From assembly GCF_003024385.1 (NCBI RefSeq), contig NZ_PVZN01000014.1, forward strand, positions 85,708 to 149,707: 64,000 bases of DNA, written 5' to 3'. This DNA comes from Pseudomonas sp. BBP2017 (GTDB taxonomy: Bacteria; Pseudomonadota; Gammaproteobacteria; Pseudomonadales; Pseudomonadaceae). The position numbers and the translations under genes were made by a program. The notes under the pieces are model-generated. The model saw nothing but the letters and a program-made list of their open reading frames with translations, searched no databases and was not told where the DNA came from. Of the stretch, positions 1-7,698 are shown in pieces. The number at the start of each line of letters is the position of its first letter. Position 1 is the stretch's first letter.

Positions 1-620
1 GTGCCGTTCTTGTCCAGCAGTTCGATGCGCAGGCTGTCATCGGCTTCGATCAGCGCGGCTTTCTCGCTGCCGTAAAAGTCGCCCTGGCTCATGTGTGCCA
101 CGTGGGACTTGGAGTCGGCAGCCCAGGCGCCCATTTTGTGCGGGTGCTTGCGTGCGTAGTTCTTGACCGACAGCGGTGCGCGGCGGTCGGAGTTGCCTTC
201 GCGCAGAACCGGGTTTACGGCGCTGCCCTTGATGCGGTCGTAGCGAGCCTTGGCTTCTTTCTCGGCATCGGTAGCGGCGGCTTCAGGGTAGTCAGGAACG
301 TTGAAGCCTTTGGCTTGCAGTTCCTTGATCGCGGCCTTGAGCTGCGGGACCGAGGCGCTGATGTTCGGCAGCTTGATGATGTTGGCTTCTGGCGTGGTTG
401 CCAGTTGGCCCAGTTCTGCCAGGTGGTCGGCCACTTGCTTGTCGGCGCCGAGCTGTTCAGGGAAGGCAGAAAGGATGCGGCCGGCCAGAGAGATGTCCCG
501 GGTTTCTACGGCGATGTCGGCACAAGCGGTGAAGGCTTCGACGATGGGGAGCAGTGAATAGGTGGCGAGGGCAGGGGCTTCGTCGGTGAAGGTGTAGATG
601 ATCTTGGATCGGGTGGGCAT
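1..620 (-). CDS. idh: Monomeric NADP-dependent isocitrate dehydrogenase, N-terminal part (cut by window edge)
   Basis: The reverse strand reads from an ATG at 620 into a long open frame that leaves the window at base 1, so only about 206 N-terminal residues are seen. The start (MPTRSKIIYTFTDEAPALA) and the run through DISLAGRILSAFPEQL match the large (about 740 aa) monomeric NADP isocitrate dehydrogenase family, which converts isocitrate to 2-oxoglutarate in the TCA cycle. It is unrelated in fold order to the dimeric enzyme encoded divergently at 1028. The catalytic centre lies outside the window. Pseudomonas commonly carries both isozymes side by side. Confidence 0.9.
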   Translation of the reverse strand, partial: MPTRSKIIYTFTDEAPALATYSLLPIVEAFTACADIAVETRDISLAGRILSAFPEQLGADKQVADHLAELGQLATTPEANIIKLPNISASVPQLKAAIKELQAKGFNVPDYPEAAATDAEKEAKARYDRIKGSAVNPVLREGNSDRRAPLSVKNYARKHPHKMGAWAADSKSHVAHMSQGDFYGSEKAALIEADDSLRIELLDKNG

Positions 621-1027
621 ATTCGGGTTAACTCTCTGTTTTGCTGAGCGTGCGCAGAATCTCGAAGTGCGCAGGGTAGGCGCTTCGCTCAGACACATCT
701 ATGAGCAGAAGGTCGAGGGTTCTGTGCGGTGATGGTGGATTGCATCAGTCGAGTGTCAAGCGGCTGAACTGCGGTAACAGCCCAGTCAGGTCGGGGTCGC
801 GTTGCAGACGGTTCGCCCCAGTGACCCTTTGGTCACCGGCGGAGTATATCAAATCCTTGGTCGTAATCATCAAGACCAACGTGTAACAGCGGCTTTTTTA
901 GACCAAAGATGTAGGCGCTATGGCCCCAATTTGGTGCATGTACGGCCATGGTTCCCGTTACCGTGCAACTGGGGTACGCTCTGGGGCATCCAGATGACGT
1001 ACCACACCAAAAAAAACGGAGTGCAGC
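621..1027. promoter_or_regulatory. Divergent intergenic region between idh and icd
   Basis: About 400 bp separates the two divergently oriented isocitrate dehydrogenase genes and must hold both promoters. I see no reading frame with a convincing ribosome binding site and no strong inverted repeat. The open frames crossing it are shadows. A purine-rich stretch (aaaaaacggagtgcagc) just before 1028 supplies the icd ribosome binding site. Confidence 0.5.
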
Positions 1028-2284
1028 ATGGGATACCAGAAAATCAAGGTTCCGGCAGTCGGCGACAAAATCACCGTCAATGCGGACCATTCTCTCAATG
1101 TTCCTGATAATCCGATCATCCCGTTCATCGAAGGCGACGGCATCGGCGTAGACGTCAGTCCCGTCATGATCAAAGTGGTCGATGCTGCTGTAGAGAAGGC
1201 CTATGGGGGTAGGCGCAAGATTTCCTGGATGGAAGTCTACGCCGGTGAAAAGGCCACCCAGGTGTATGACCAGGACACCTGGCTGCCCCAGGAAACCCTG
1301 GATGCGGTCAAAGATTACGTCGTCTCCATCAAAGGTCCGCTGACCACCCCGGTCGGCGGAGGTATTCGCTCCCTTAACGTTGCCCTGCGCCAGCAACTGG
1401 ACCTGTATGTCTGCCTGCGTCCTGTGGTGTGGTTCCAGGGTGTGCCAAGTCCGGTGAAAAGGCCGGGTGACGTCGACATGGTGATCTTTCGCGAAAACTC
1501 CGAAGACATTTATGCCGGTATCGAATGGAAGGCCGGGTCGCCCGAGGCGACCAAGGTCATCAAGTTCCTCAAAGAGGAAATGGGCGTCACCAAGATCCGC
1601 TTTGACCAGGATTGCGGTATCGGCATCAAGCCGGTTTCCAAGGAAGGCACCCAGCGCCTGGTGCGCAAGGCCCTGCAGTATGTAGTGGACAACGACCGCA
1701 AGTCGCTGACCATCGTGCACAAGGGCAACATCATGAAGTTCACCGAAGGTGCCTTCAAGGATTGGGGCTACGAAGTGGCCAAGAACGAATTCGGTGCCGA
1801 GCTGCTCGATGGCGGGCCGTGGATGAAGTTCAAGAACCCGAAAACCGGTCGTGAAGTCATCGTCAAGGACGCCATCGCTGACGCCATGCTCCAGCAGATC
1901 CTGCTGCGCCCTGCCGAATACGATGTGATTGCCACTCTCAACCTCAACGGTGATTACCTCTCCGATGCCCTGGCGGCAGAAGTGGGGGGTATCGGTATTG
2001 CGCCGGGTGCCAACCTGTCCGACACCGTGGCCATGTTCGAAGCCACCCATGGTACCGCGCCGAAATACGCCGGCAAGGATCAGGTCAACCCGGGCTCGGT
2101 GATTCTTTCGGCTGAAATGATGCTGCGTCACTTGGGCTGGACCGAGGCGGCTGATCTGATCATCAAGGGTACCAATGGTGCCATCGCTGCCAAGACGGTG
2201 ACCTATGATTTCGAGCGCCTGATGGACGGCGCGACGCTGGTCAGCAGCTCCGGTTTTGGTGAGGCGCTGATTAAACACATGTAA
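1028..2284 (+). CDS. icd: NADP-dependent isocitrate dehydrogenase, dimeric type
   Basis: The 418-residue product matches the usual length of homodimeric Icd. It oxidatively decarboxylates isocitrate to 2-oxoglutarate with NADP in the cytoplasm. GGGIRSLNVALRQ at about residues 110-122 contains the serine (S115) equivalent to the E. coli residue phosphorylated by AceK, so control of the glyoxylate branch by AceK is plausible. The nucleotide-binding signature NLNGDYLSDALAAEVGG lies near 300-318 and HGTAPKYAGKDQVNPGS near 340. The gene is monocistronic and ends at a strong terminator. Confidence 0.97.
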   Translation: MGYQKIKVPAVGDKITVNADHSLNVPDNPIIPFIEGDGIGVDVSPVMIKVVDAAVEKAYGGRRKISWMEVYAGEKATQVYDQDTWLPQETLDAVKDYVVSIKGPLTTPVGGGIRSLNVALRQQLDLYVCLRPVVWFQGVPSPVKRPGDVDMVIFRENSEDIYAGIEWKAGSPEATKVIKFLKEEMGVTKIRFDQDCGIGIKPVSKEGTQRLVRKALQYVVDNDRKSLTIVHKGNIMKFTEGAFKDWGYEVAKNEFGAELLDGGPWMKFKNPKTGREVIVKDAIADAMLQQILLRPAEYDVIATLNLNGDYLSDALAAEVGGIGIAPGANLSDTVAMFEATHGTAPKYAGKDQVNPGSVILSAEMMLRHLGWTEAADLIIKGTNGAIAAKTVTYDFERLMDGATLVSSSGFGEALIKHM

Positions 2285-2291
2285 TCAACAC

Positions 2292-2331
2292 AAAAAACCG
2301 GCCAGCCCCTGAGGGCTGGCCGGTTTTTTTT
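2292..2331. terminator. Bidirectional Rho-independent terminator between icd and cspD
   Basis: A perfect 11-bp stem (ccggccagccc / gggctggccgg) with a 4-nt loop is preceded by six A and followed by eight T, so it can stop transcription from both convergent genes. Confidence 0.93.
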
Positions 2332-2341
2332 GTCTTGCGGA

Positions 2342-2596
2342 TCAGGCCTGGGCCGTTTCCGAACTGGTGGTGGGGGCGGCAGTGGGGTGAGCGGTTGCAC
2401 TGGCGATATTCACCGCGTGCAAGCCTTTGGGGCCCTGGATAATGTCGAAGCTGACGGGTTGGCCGGCTTTCAATGTTTTATAGCCGTCCATCTGGATGGC
2501 CGAGTAGTGTGCAAACAGATCCTCTGTTTTCCCGTCTTCATTGATGAAACCATAGCCCTTGGCATTGTTGAACCACTTGACTTTACCGCTTGCCAT
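2342..2596 (-). CDS. cspD: Cold-shock-like protein CspD
   Basis: The start MASGKVKWFNNAKGYGFI and the later DLFAHYSAIQ form the cold-shock domain, with RNP1-like KGYGFI and RNP2-like DLFAHY, followed by a roughly 20-residue Ala/Thr-rich tail. This single-stranded nucleic-acid binding protein fits the CspD subfamily, known in other bacteria as a stationary-phase inhibitor of replication. I chose the ATG at 2596 over one two codons upstream because the GAGGG site lies 8 nt from it. It sits next to clpS-clpA, as in many gammaproteobacteria. Confidence 0.93.
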   Translation of the reverse strand: MASGKVKWFNNAKGYGFINEDGKTEDLFAHYSAIQMDGYKTLKAGQPVSFDIIQGPKGLHAVNIASATAHPTAAPTTSSETAQA

Positions 2597-2821
2597 CCTC
2601 ATATCCCTCTGCAAAGGACTCCATCACTGGAGTATCATCCACTCCATCCGCATATGAACCTGCGAAAATTCTGGTTGACTGCGCGGATCTTAATCGACCA
2701 CGGTGGGTTCTTATTGGTTGTAACACCGTTTTGCCGATAGTCAAGGTGAGGTGACGGCAATCCCGCGTCGCCTGTGCGGTCAATCCATAATCCAACCTGT
2801 CGAAATGATGAAATTCTTTCC

Positions 2822-3184
2822 ATGCATGCACATAGCCAGATTCGACTAACATTCAATCAGGATCGCCCGCAATCGCATGAGGACGATGGTTCTGGCCTGG
2901 CGGTACAGGAGGCCAAACCGGCCCTGCAGGCGCCACCCATGTACAAGGTGGTTTTGTTCAACGATGACTACACACCGATGGATTTCGTCGTCGAAGTGCT
3001 CGAGGTGTTTTTTAACCTGAATCGCGAGCTGGCGACCAAGGTCATGCTGGCCGTCCATACAGAAGGACGGGCAGTATGCGGATTGTTTACCCGTGACATC
3101 GCCGAGACCAAGGCCATGCAGGTCAACCAATACGCAAGGGAAAGCCAGCATCCGCTACTCTGTGAAATCGAGAAGGACGGTTAA
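2822..3184 (+). CDS. clpS: ATP-dependent Clp protease adaptor ClpS
   Basis: The 120-residue product has the ClpS core: APPMYKVVLFNDDYTPMDFV around residues 37-56 (the NDDYTPM element forms the N-degron pocket) and HTEGRAVCGLFTRDIAE further on. ClpS delivers substrates with destabilising N-terminal residues to ClpAP. The start at the ATG of MHAHSQIRLTFNQDR matches the family, and the in-frame extension upstream does not. clpA begins 30 bp downstream. Confidence 0.96.
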   Translation: MHAHSQIRLTFNQDRPQSHEDDGSGLAVQEAKPALQAPPMYKVVLFNDDYTPMDFVVEVLEVFFNLNRELATKVMLAVHTEGRAVCGLFTRDIAETKAMQVNQYARESQHPLLCEIEKDG

Positions 3185-3214
3185 TCGCCGGCCACTTGGG
3201 TATGAGGTGAAGCT

Positions 3215-5485
3215 ATGTTAAACCGCGAGCTCGAAGTCACCCTCAATCTGGCCTTCAAGGAGGCGCGCTCGAAACGTCATGAGTTCATGACCGTCGAGCA
3301 CCTGCTGCTGGCACTATTGGATAATGAGGCCGCCGCGACCGTTCTGCGCGCCTGCGGCGCGAACCTCGACAAACTCAAACACGACCTGCAGGAGTTCATT
3401 GACTCCACCACGCCGTTGATTCCCGTGCATGACGAGGATCGTGAAACCCAGCCAACCCTGGGCTTCCAGCGGGTGTTGCAGCGCGCAGTCTTTCATGTCC
3501 AGAGCTCGGGCAAGCGTGAAGTCACCGGTGCCAATGTGCTGGTAGCGATTTTCAGCGAACAGGAAAGCCAGGCCGTGTTCCTGCTCAAGCAGCAGAGCGT
3601 GGCGCGTATCGACGTGGTCAATTACATCGCCCATGGCATCTCCAAGGTGCCGGGCCATGGTGAGCACTCCGAGGGCGAGCAGGATATGCAGGATGAGGAT
3701 GGCGGCGAAACTTCATCGTCGGGCAATCCGCTGGATGCCTATGCCAGCAACCTCAACGAGCAGGCCCGCCAAGGGCGTATCGATCCGCTGGTCGGTCGCG
3801 AGCTTGAAGTCGAACGCGTGGCGCAGATCCTTGCCCGTCGGCGCAAGAACAACCCGCTGCTGGTCGGTGAGGCCGGTGTCGGCAAGACCGCCATTGCCGA
3901 GGGCCTGGCCAAGCGTATCGTCGATGGTCAGGTACCTGACCTGCTGGCGCAAAGCGTGGTCTATTCCCTGGATCTGGGCGCTTTGCTGGCCGGTACCAAG
4001 TACCGCGGTGACTTTGAGAAGCGCTTCAAGGCGCTGCTCAACGAGTTGCGCAAGCGTCCGCAGGCAATCCTGTTTATCGACGAAATTCACACCATTATCG
4101 GCGCGGGTGCAGCCTCCGGTGGCGTCATGGACGCCTCCAATCTGCTCAAGCCGTTGCTGTCTTCGGGTGATATCCGCTGCATCGGTTCGACCACCTTCCA
4201 GGAGTTCCGCGGGATCTTCGAGAAGGATCGCGCCCTGGCGCGGCGTTTCCAGAAGGTCGATGTCAGCGAGCCGTCGGTGGAAGACACCGTGGGTATCCTG
4301 CGTGGCCTCAAGGGGCGTTTCGAGTCGCATCACAATATCGAATACAGTGATGAAGCCCTACGCGCCGCTGCCGAGCTGGCAGCGCGTTATATCAATGATC
4401 GGCACATGCCCGACAAGGCTATCGATGTCATCGATGAAGCCGGTGCCTACCAGCGCCTGCAACCGGTGGAGATGCGCGTCAAGCGTATCGATGTGCCGCA
4501 AGTCGAGGACATCGTCGCGAAAATCGCGCGGATTCCGCCAAAACACGTCACCAGCTCCGACAAAGAGCTGCTGCGTAACCTTGAGCGTGATCTGAAATTG
4601 ACCGTGTTCGGTCAGGACGCGGCGATCGATTCGCTGGCAACCGCAATCAAGCTGTCGCGCGCCGGCTTGAAGTCGCCGGACAAGCCTGTGGGCTCGTTCC
4701 TGTTCGCCGGCCCTACCGGTGTCGGTAAAACCGAGGCGGCGCGTCAGCTGGCCAAGGCCTTGGGCGTCGAGCTGGTGCGTTTCGACATGTCCGAGTACAT
4801 GGAGCGGCATACCGTATCGCGGTTGATCGGTGCGCCTCCAGGCTATGTCGGTTTCGATCAGGGCGGCTTGCTCACTGAGGCGATCACCAAGCAGCCGCAT
4901 TGCGTATTGCTGCTCGATGAAATCGAGAAGGCCCATCCGGAAGTCTTCAACCTGCTGCTGCAGGTGATGGACCACGGTACCCTGACCGACAATAACGGGC
5001 GTAAAGCGGACTTCCGCAACGTCATCGTGATCATGACCACCAACGCCGGTGCTGAAACTGCTGCGCGAGCCTCGATCGGCTTCACCCAGCAGGATCACTC
5101 TTCCGACGCGATGGAAGTGATCAAGAAGAGCTTCACGCCGGAGTTTCGCAACCGTCTGGACACGATCATCCAGTTTGGCCGTCTCAGTCACGAGACGATC
5201 AAGAGCGTGGTGGACAAGTTCCTCATCGAGCTGCAGGCGCAACTGGAAGACAAGCGCGTCCTGCTGGAGGTGAGCGATGCGGCGCGCAGCTGGCTGGCTG
5301 CCGGTGGTTATGATGCGCAGATGGGCGCACGGCCAATGGCGCGGCTGATCCAGGACAAGATCAAGCGGCCATTAGCCGAAGAGATCCTGTTCGGCGAGCT
5401 GGCCGAGCATGGCGGTGTGGTGCACATCGACATTCGCGATGGCGAGCTGGTGTTCGAGTTCGAGACCACGGCTGAGATGGCCTAA
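3215..5485 (+). CDS. clpA: ATP-dependent Clp protease ATP-binding subunit ClpA
   Basis: The 756-residue product is a full-length two-ring AAA+ unfoldase. An N-terminal Clp repeat domain (about 1-145, where ClpS docks) is followed by D1 with Walker A GEAGVGKT near 217 and D2 with Walker A GPTGVGKT near 498. An IGF loop near residue 620 corresponds to the IGL loop that docks on ClpP. It unfolds proteins and feeds them to ClpP, which is not encoded here. It is probably co-transcribed with clpS. Confidence 0.98.
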   Translation: MLNRELEVTLNLAFKEARSKRHEFMTVEHLLLALLDNEAAATVLRACGANLDKLKHDLQEFIDSTTPLIPVHDEDRETQPTLGFQRVLQRAVFHVQSSGKREVTGANVLVAIFSEQESQAVFLLKQQSVARIDVVNYIAHGISKVPGHGEHSEGEQDMQDEDGGETSSSGNPLDAYASNLNEQARQGRIDPLVGRELEVERVAQILARRRKNNPLLVGEAGVGKTAIAEGLAKRIVDGQVPDLLAQSVVYSLDLGALLAGTKYRGDFEKRFKALLNELRKRPQAILFIDEIHTIIGAGAASGGVMDASNLLKPLLSSGDIRCIGSTTFQEFRGIFEKDRALARRFQKVDVSEPSVEDTVGILRGLKGRFESHHNIEYSDEALRAAAELAARYINDRHMPDKAIDVIDEAGAYQRLQPVEMRVKRIDVPQVEDIVAKIARIPPKHVTSSDKELLRNLERDLKLTVFGQDAAIDSLATAIKLSRAGLKSPDKPVGSFLFAGPTGVGKTEAARQLAKALGVELVRFDMSEYMERHTVSRLIGAPPGYVGFDQGGLLTEAITKQPHCVLLLDEIEKAHPEVFNLLLQVMDHGTLTDNNGRKADFRNVIVIMTTNAGAETAARASIGFTQQDHSSDAMEVIKKSFTPEFRNRLDTIIQFGRLSHETIKSVVDKFLIELQAQLEDKRVLLEVSDAARSWLAAGGYDAQMGARPMARLIQDKIKRPLAEEILFGELAEHGGVVHIDIRDGELVFEFETTAEMA

Positions 5486-5590
5486 GGCAAATCGGGGCTG
5501 CCAGGCAGCCCTTTGCTGGCAAGGTCTGCTTCTACAGGTTGGTGCATGCCATGGCTGTGGGGGTGGTCTTGTCGGCGATGCTTTTTGAGT

Positions 5591-5633
5591 ACCAACAAAA
5601 ACGCCCGGCATATAGCCGGGCGTTTTTGTTGGT
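5591..5633. terminator. Bidirectional terminator between clpA and infA
   Basis: The inverted repeat caaaaacgcccggc / gccgggcgtttttg forms a long stem flanked by A and T runs, and it lies between two convergent genes. Confidence 0.92.
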
Positions 5634-5638
5634 GTCGC

Positions 5639-5857
5639 TTAGCGGGCGCGGTAGGTGATGCGCCCCTTGCTCAGGTCGTAAGGCGTCAGTTCGACGCGGA
5701 CCTTGTCACCGGTCAGAATACGAATGTAGTTCTTGCGCATTTTTCCGGAGATATGCGCGGTAACGACGTGCCCATTTTCCAACTCCACACGGAACATGGT
5801 GTTGGGCAGGGTGTCGACGACAGTGCCTTCCATTTCGAAGCTGTCTTCTTTCGACAT
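5639..5857 (-). CDS. infA: Translation initiation factor IF-1
   Basis: The 72-residue product beginning [19 protein letters not shown] is the exact IF-1 length and has the S1-like OB fold pattern ([19 protein letters not shown]). IF-1 binds the A site of the 30S subunit during initiation. The frame runs 14 codons further upstream, but the family start at 5857 is clear. Confidence 0.97.
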
Positions 5858-5961
5858 GCAGTAAAGCCCTCGGTGTCCAGTTAATGGCCCGGTGCACAAC
5901 TGCGCCAGGCAAAAAAAGTGGCGTGCATTGTGCCCGAAAACTGGATTTTAAGCCAATGATT

Positions 5962-6669
5962 TCAGTTCAGGGTTACCCAGCGCTGATTGATCAACAGCTC
6001 TATGGGGCGGTACTGTGTTTTGTAGTTCATCTTTTTGCAGTTTTTGATCCAGTAGCCGAGGTAGACCGCATCGAGTCCTTGGCGCAGGGCTTCGGTGATC
6101 TGCCAGAGGATGGCAAAGCGCCCGAGACTACGGCGCTCTTCGTCGGGGTCGTAGAAGGTGTAAACCGCCGATAGGCCATTGGGCAGCAGGTCGGTGACCG
6201 CTACGGCGACCAGGCGGCCACTGAGGCGGAACTCGTAGAAGCGTGAAAACGGCAGGTCGCGGACCAGGAAGGTGGCAAACTGATCACGGCTGGGCGGATA
6301 CATGTCGCCGTCAGCGTGGCGTTGCTCGATATAGCGGCGGTACAGCTCGAAATACTCCTCCTTGAACGCTGGGCGTGCGGCGCTGACGGTCAAGTCGGCA
6401 TTGCGTTTGAGGATGCGCTTTTGCTGGCGGTTGGGCACAAAGCGTGTAGCCGGAATCCGCGCCGGTACGCAGGCGTTGCAGTTTTGGCAGTGCGGGCGAT
6501 ACAGGTGATCGCCGCTGCGCCGGAAGCCCATTTCCGACAGGTCTGCATAGACATTCACGTCCATCGGCTGGCTCGGGTCGAGAAACAGCGTGGTGGCCTG
6601 TTCGTCTGGCAGGTAGCTGCAGGAATGGGGTTGAGTGGCATAAAACTTCAACCGCGCCAGCTCTGTCAT
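5962..6669 (-). CDS. bpt: Aspartate/glutamate leucyltransferase (arginyl-tRNA-protein transferase family)
   Basis: The 235-residue product starts MTELARLKFYATQPHSCSYL and contains the Cys cluster HCQNCNACVPARIP typical of the ATE/Bpt family. Bpt transfers leucine from Leu-tRNA to N-terminal Asp or Glu, which makes the protein a substrate for ClpS-ClpAP. The start at 6669 is preceded by GAGGGG; a longer frame to 6732 lacks family support. It lies 56 bp downstream of aat on the same strand and is probably co-transcribed. Confidence 0.95.
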   Translation of the reverse strand: MTELARLKFYATQPHSCSYLPDEQATTLFLDPSQPMDVNVYADLSEMGFRRSGDHLYRPHCQNCNACVPARIPATRFVPNRQQKRILKRNADLTVSAARPAFKEEYFELYRRYIEQRHADGDMYPPSRDQFATFLVRDLPFSRFYEFRLSGRLVAVAVTDLLPNGLSAVYTFYDPDEERRSLGRFAILWQITEALRQGLDAVYLGYWIKNCKKMNYKTQYRPIELLINQRWVTLN

Positions 6670-6725
6670 GATCAACCCCTCGGGAGGTGCTTTAGATTTA
6701 AGTGTAAGCCAGCTGGAAAAACTCG

Positions 6726-7406
6726 CTAGCAAACCCAGTTGGCGCTGCTGGGTTGGTCCAGGTAGCGTTGCAGGTAGTCGGCAAAGGTTGCCCGGGCAAT
6801 AGCTCGGGCCCCCAGGCTGTGCAAGTGATCAGTCGGCATCTGGCAGTCGATCAGGACAAAGCCGGCCTGCTGCAGATGCTCTACCAGGGTCACGAAGCCT
6901 ACCTTGGAGGCATTGTCGGCACGGCTGAACATCGACTCGCCGAAAAATAGCCGACCCATGGCCAAGCCGTACAGTCCGCCAACCAGTTCGCCGTTCTGGC
7001 GTACTTCAACTGAGTGGGCAAAGCCTTGTTGATGCAGTTTGAGGTAGGCCGCTTGCATGCTGTCGGTGATCCAGGTGCCGTCAGCGTAGTCGCGAGGGGC
7101 TGCGCAGGCTTTGATCACGGCAGCAAAATCCTGGTCGAAACTGACTTGGTAATGGCCCTGGCGGATGAATTTTCGCAGTGAGCGTGACACGTGCAATTCG
7201 TCGGGAAACAGGACCGTGCGCGGGTCGGGCGACCACCAAAGGATCGGCTGGCCGTCCTGGTACCAGGGAAAGCAGCCATGGCGGTAGGCTTGCACCAGGC
7301 GCTCGGCGCTGAGGTCGCCACCAGCTGCAAGCAGGCCATTGGGGTCTCGCAGGGCTTTTTCCAGTGCAGGGAAGGTCAGGGAGTTGCGGCTCAACCAGGT
7401 CAGCAT
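6726..7406 (-). CDS. aat: Leucyl/phenylalanyl-tRNA-protein transferase
   Basis: The 226-residue product carries the Aat signatures GGDLSAERLVQAYRHGCFPW, WWSPDPRTVLFP, GLYGLAMGRLFFGESMFS and DCQMPTDHLHSLGA. Aat attaches Leu or Phe to N-terminal Arg or Lys, creating a primary destabilising residue read by ClpS. With bpt, clpS and clpA nearby, the window holds the transferase, recognition and unfolding steps of the N-degron pathway. Confidence 0.97.
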   Translation of the reverse strand: MLTWLSRNSLTFPALEKALRDPNGLLAAGGDLSAERLVQAYRHGCFPWYQDGQPILWWSPDPRTVLFPDELHVSRSLRKFIRQGHYQVSFDQDFAAVIKACAAPRDYADGTWITDSMQAAYLKLHQQGFAHSVEVRQNGELVGGLYGLAMGRLFFGESMFSRADNASKVGFVTLVEHLQQAGFVLIDCQMPTDHLHSLGARAIARATFADYLQRYLDQPSSANWVC

Positions 7407-7698
7407 CGTCGTTCAGTGGCGGAGTGGGGGAGGGTGTCCAGCATCGCTCCATTCCGGAGCCTTCGCAACTTGCATGGGCCTTTGTTGTCACACTTGCATA
7501 AAAACACCGCATAAGCCTTTGTCACAAAAGAAAATGCGTGCTCAAATTGCGATATAGGAAATTGGCCCCCGTTTACGCGTGTTTCTGGCGTGCCGCCATG
7601 GCGGTAGGCGGGCAGTAATGTTAAAAGTAGTGGTTTGTTGACTGTGCACATAGGTCAATCACTGTTGGACGCGCATTGAGCGCAGGAATAGACGCGTT
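7407..7698. promoter_or_regulatory. Divergent intergenic region between aat and ftsK
   Basis: About 290 bp separates the two divergent genes. I see no gene here. The sequence must hold promoters for both directions, but no strong operator-like dyad stands out. Confidence 0.4.

Noticed and set aside
833..2278. A 481-codon minus-strand frame covering icd
   Set aside because: It is antisense to icd along its length and shows only the usual shadow composition.
5495..5545. Short palindromic tgccaggca-type sequence after clpA as a REP element
   Set aside because: It lacks the gcgggcttgccccgc core, and the clear terminator downstream explains the end of the operon.
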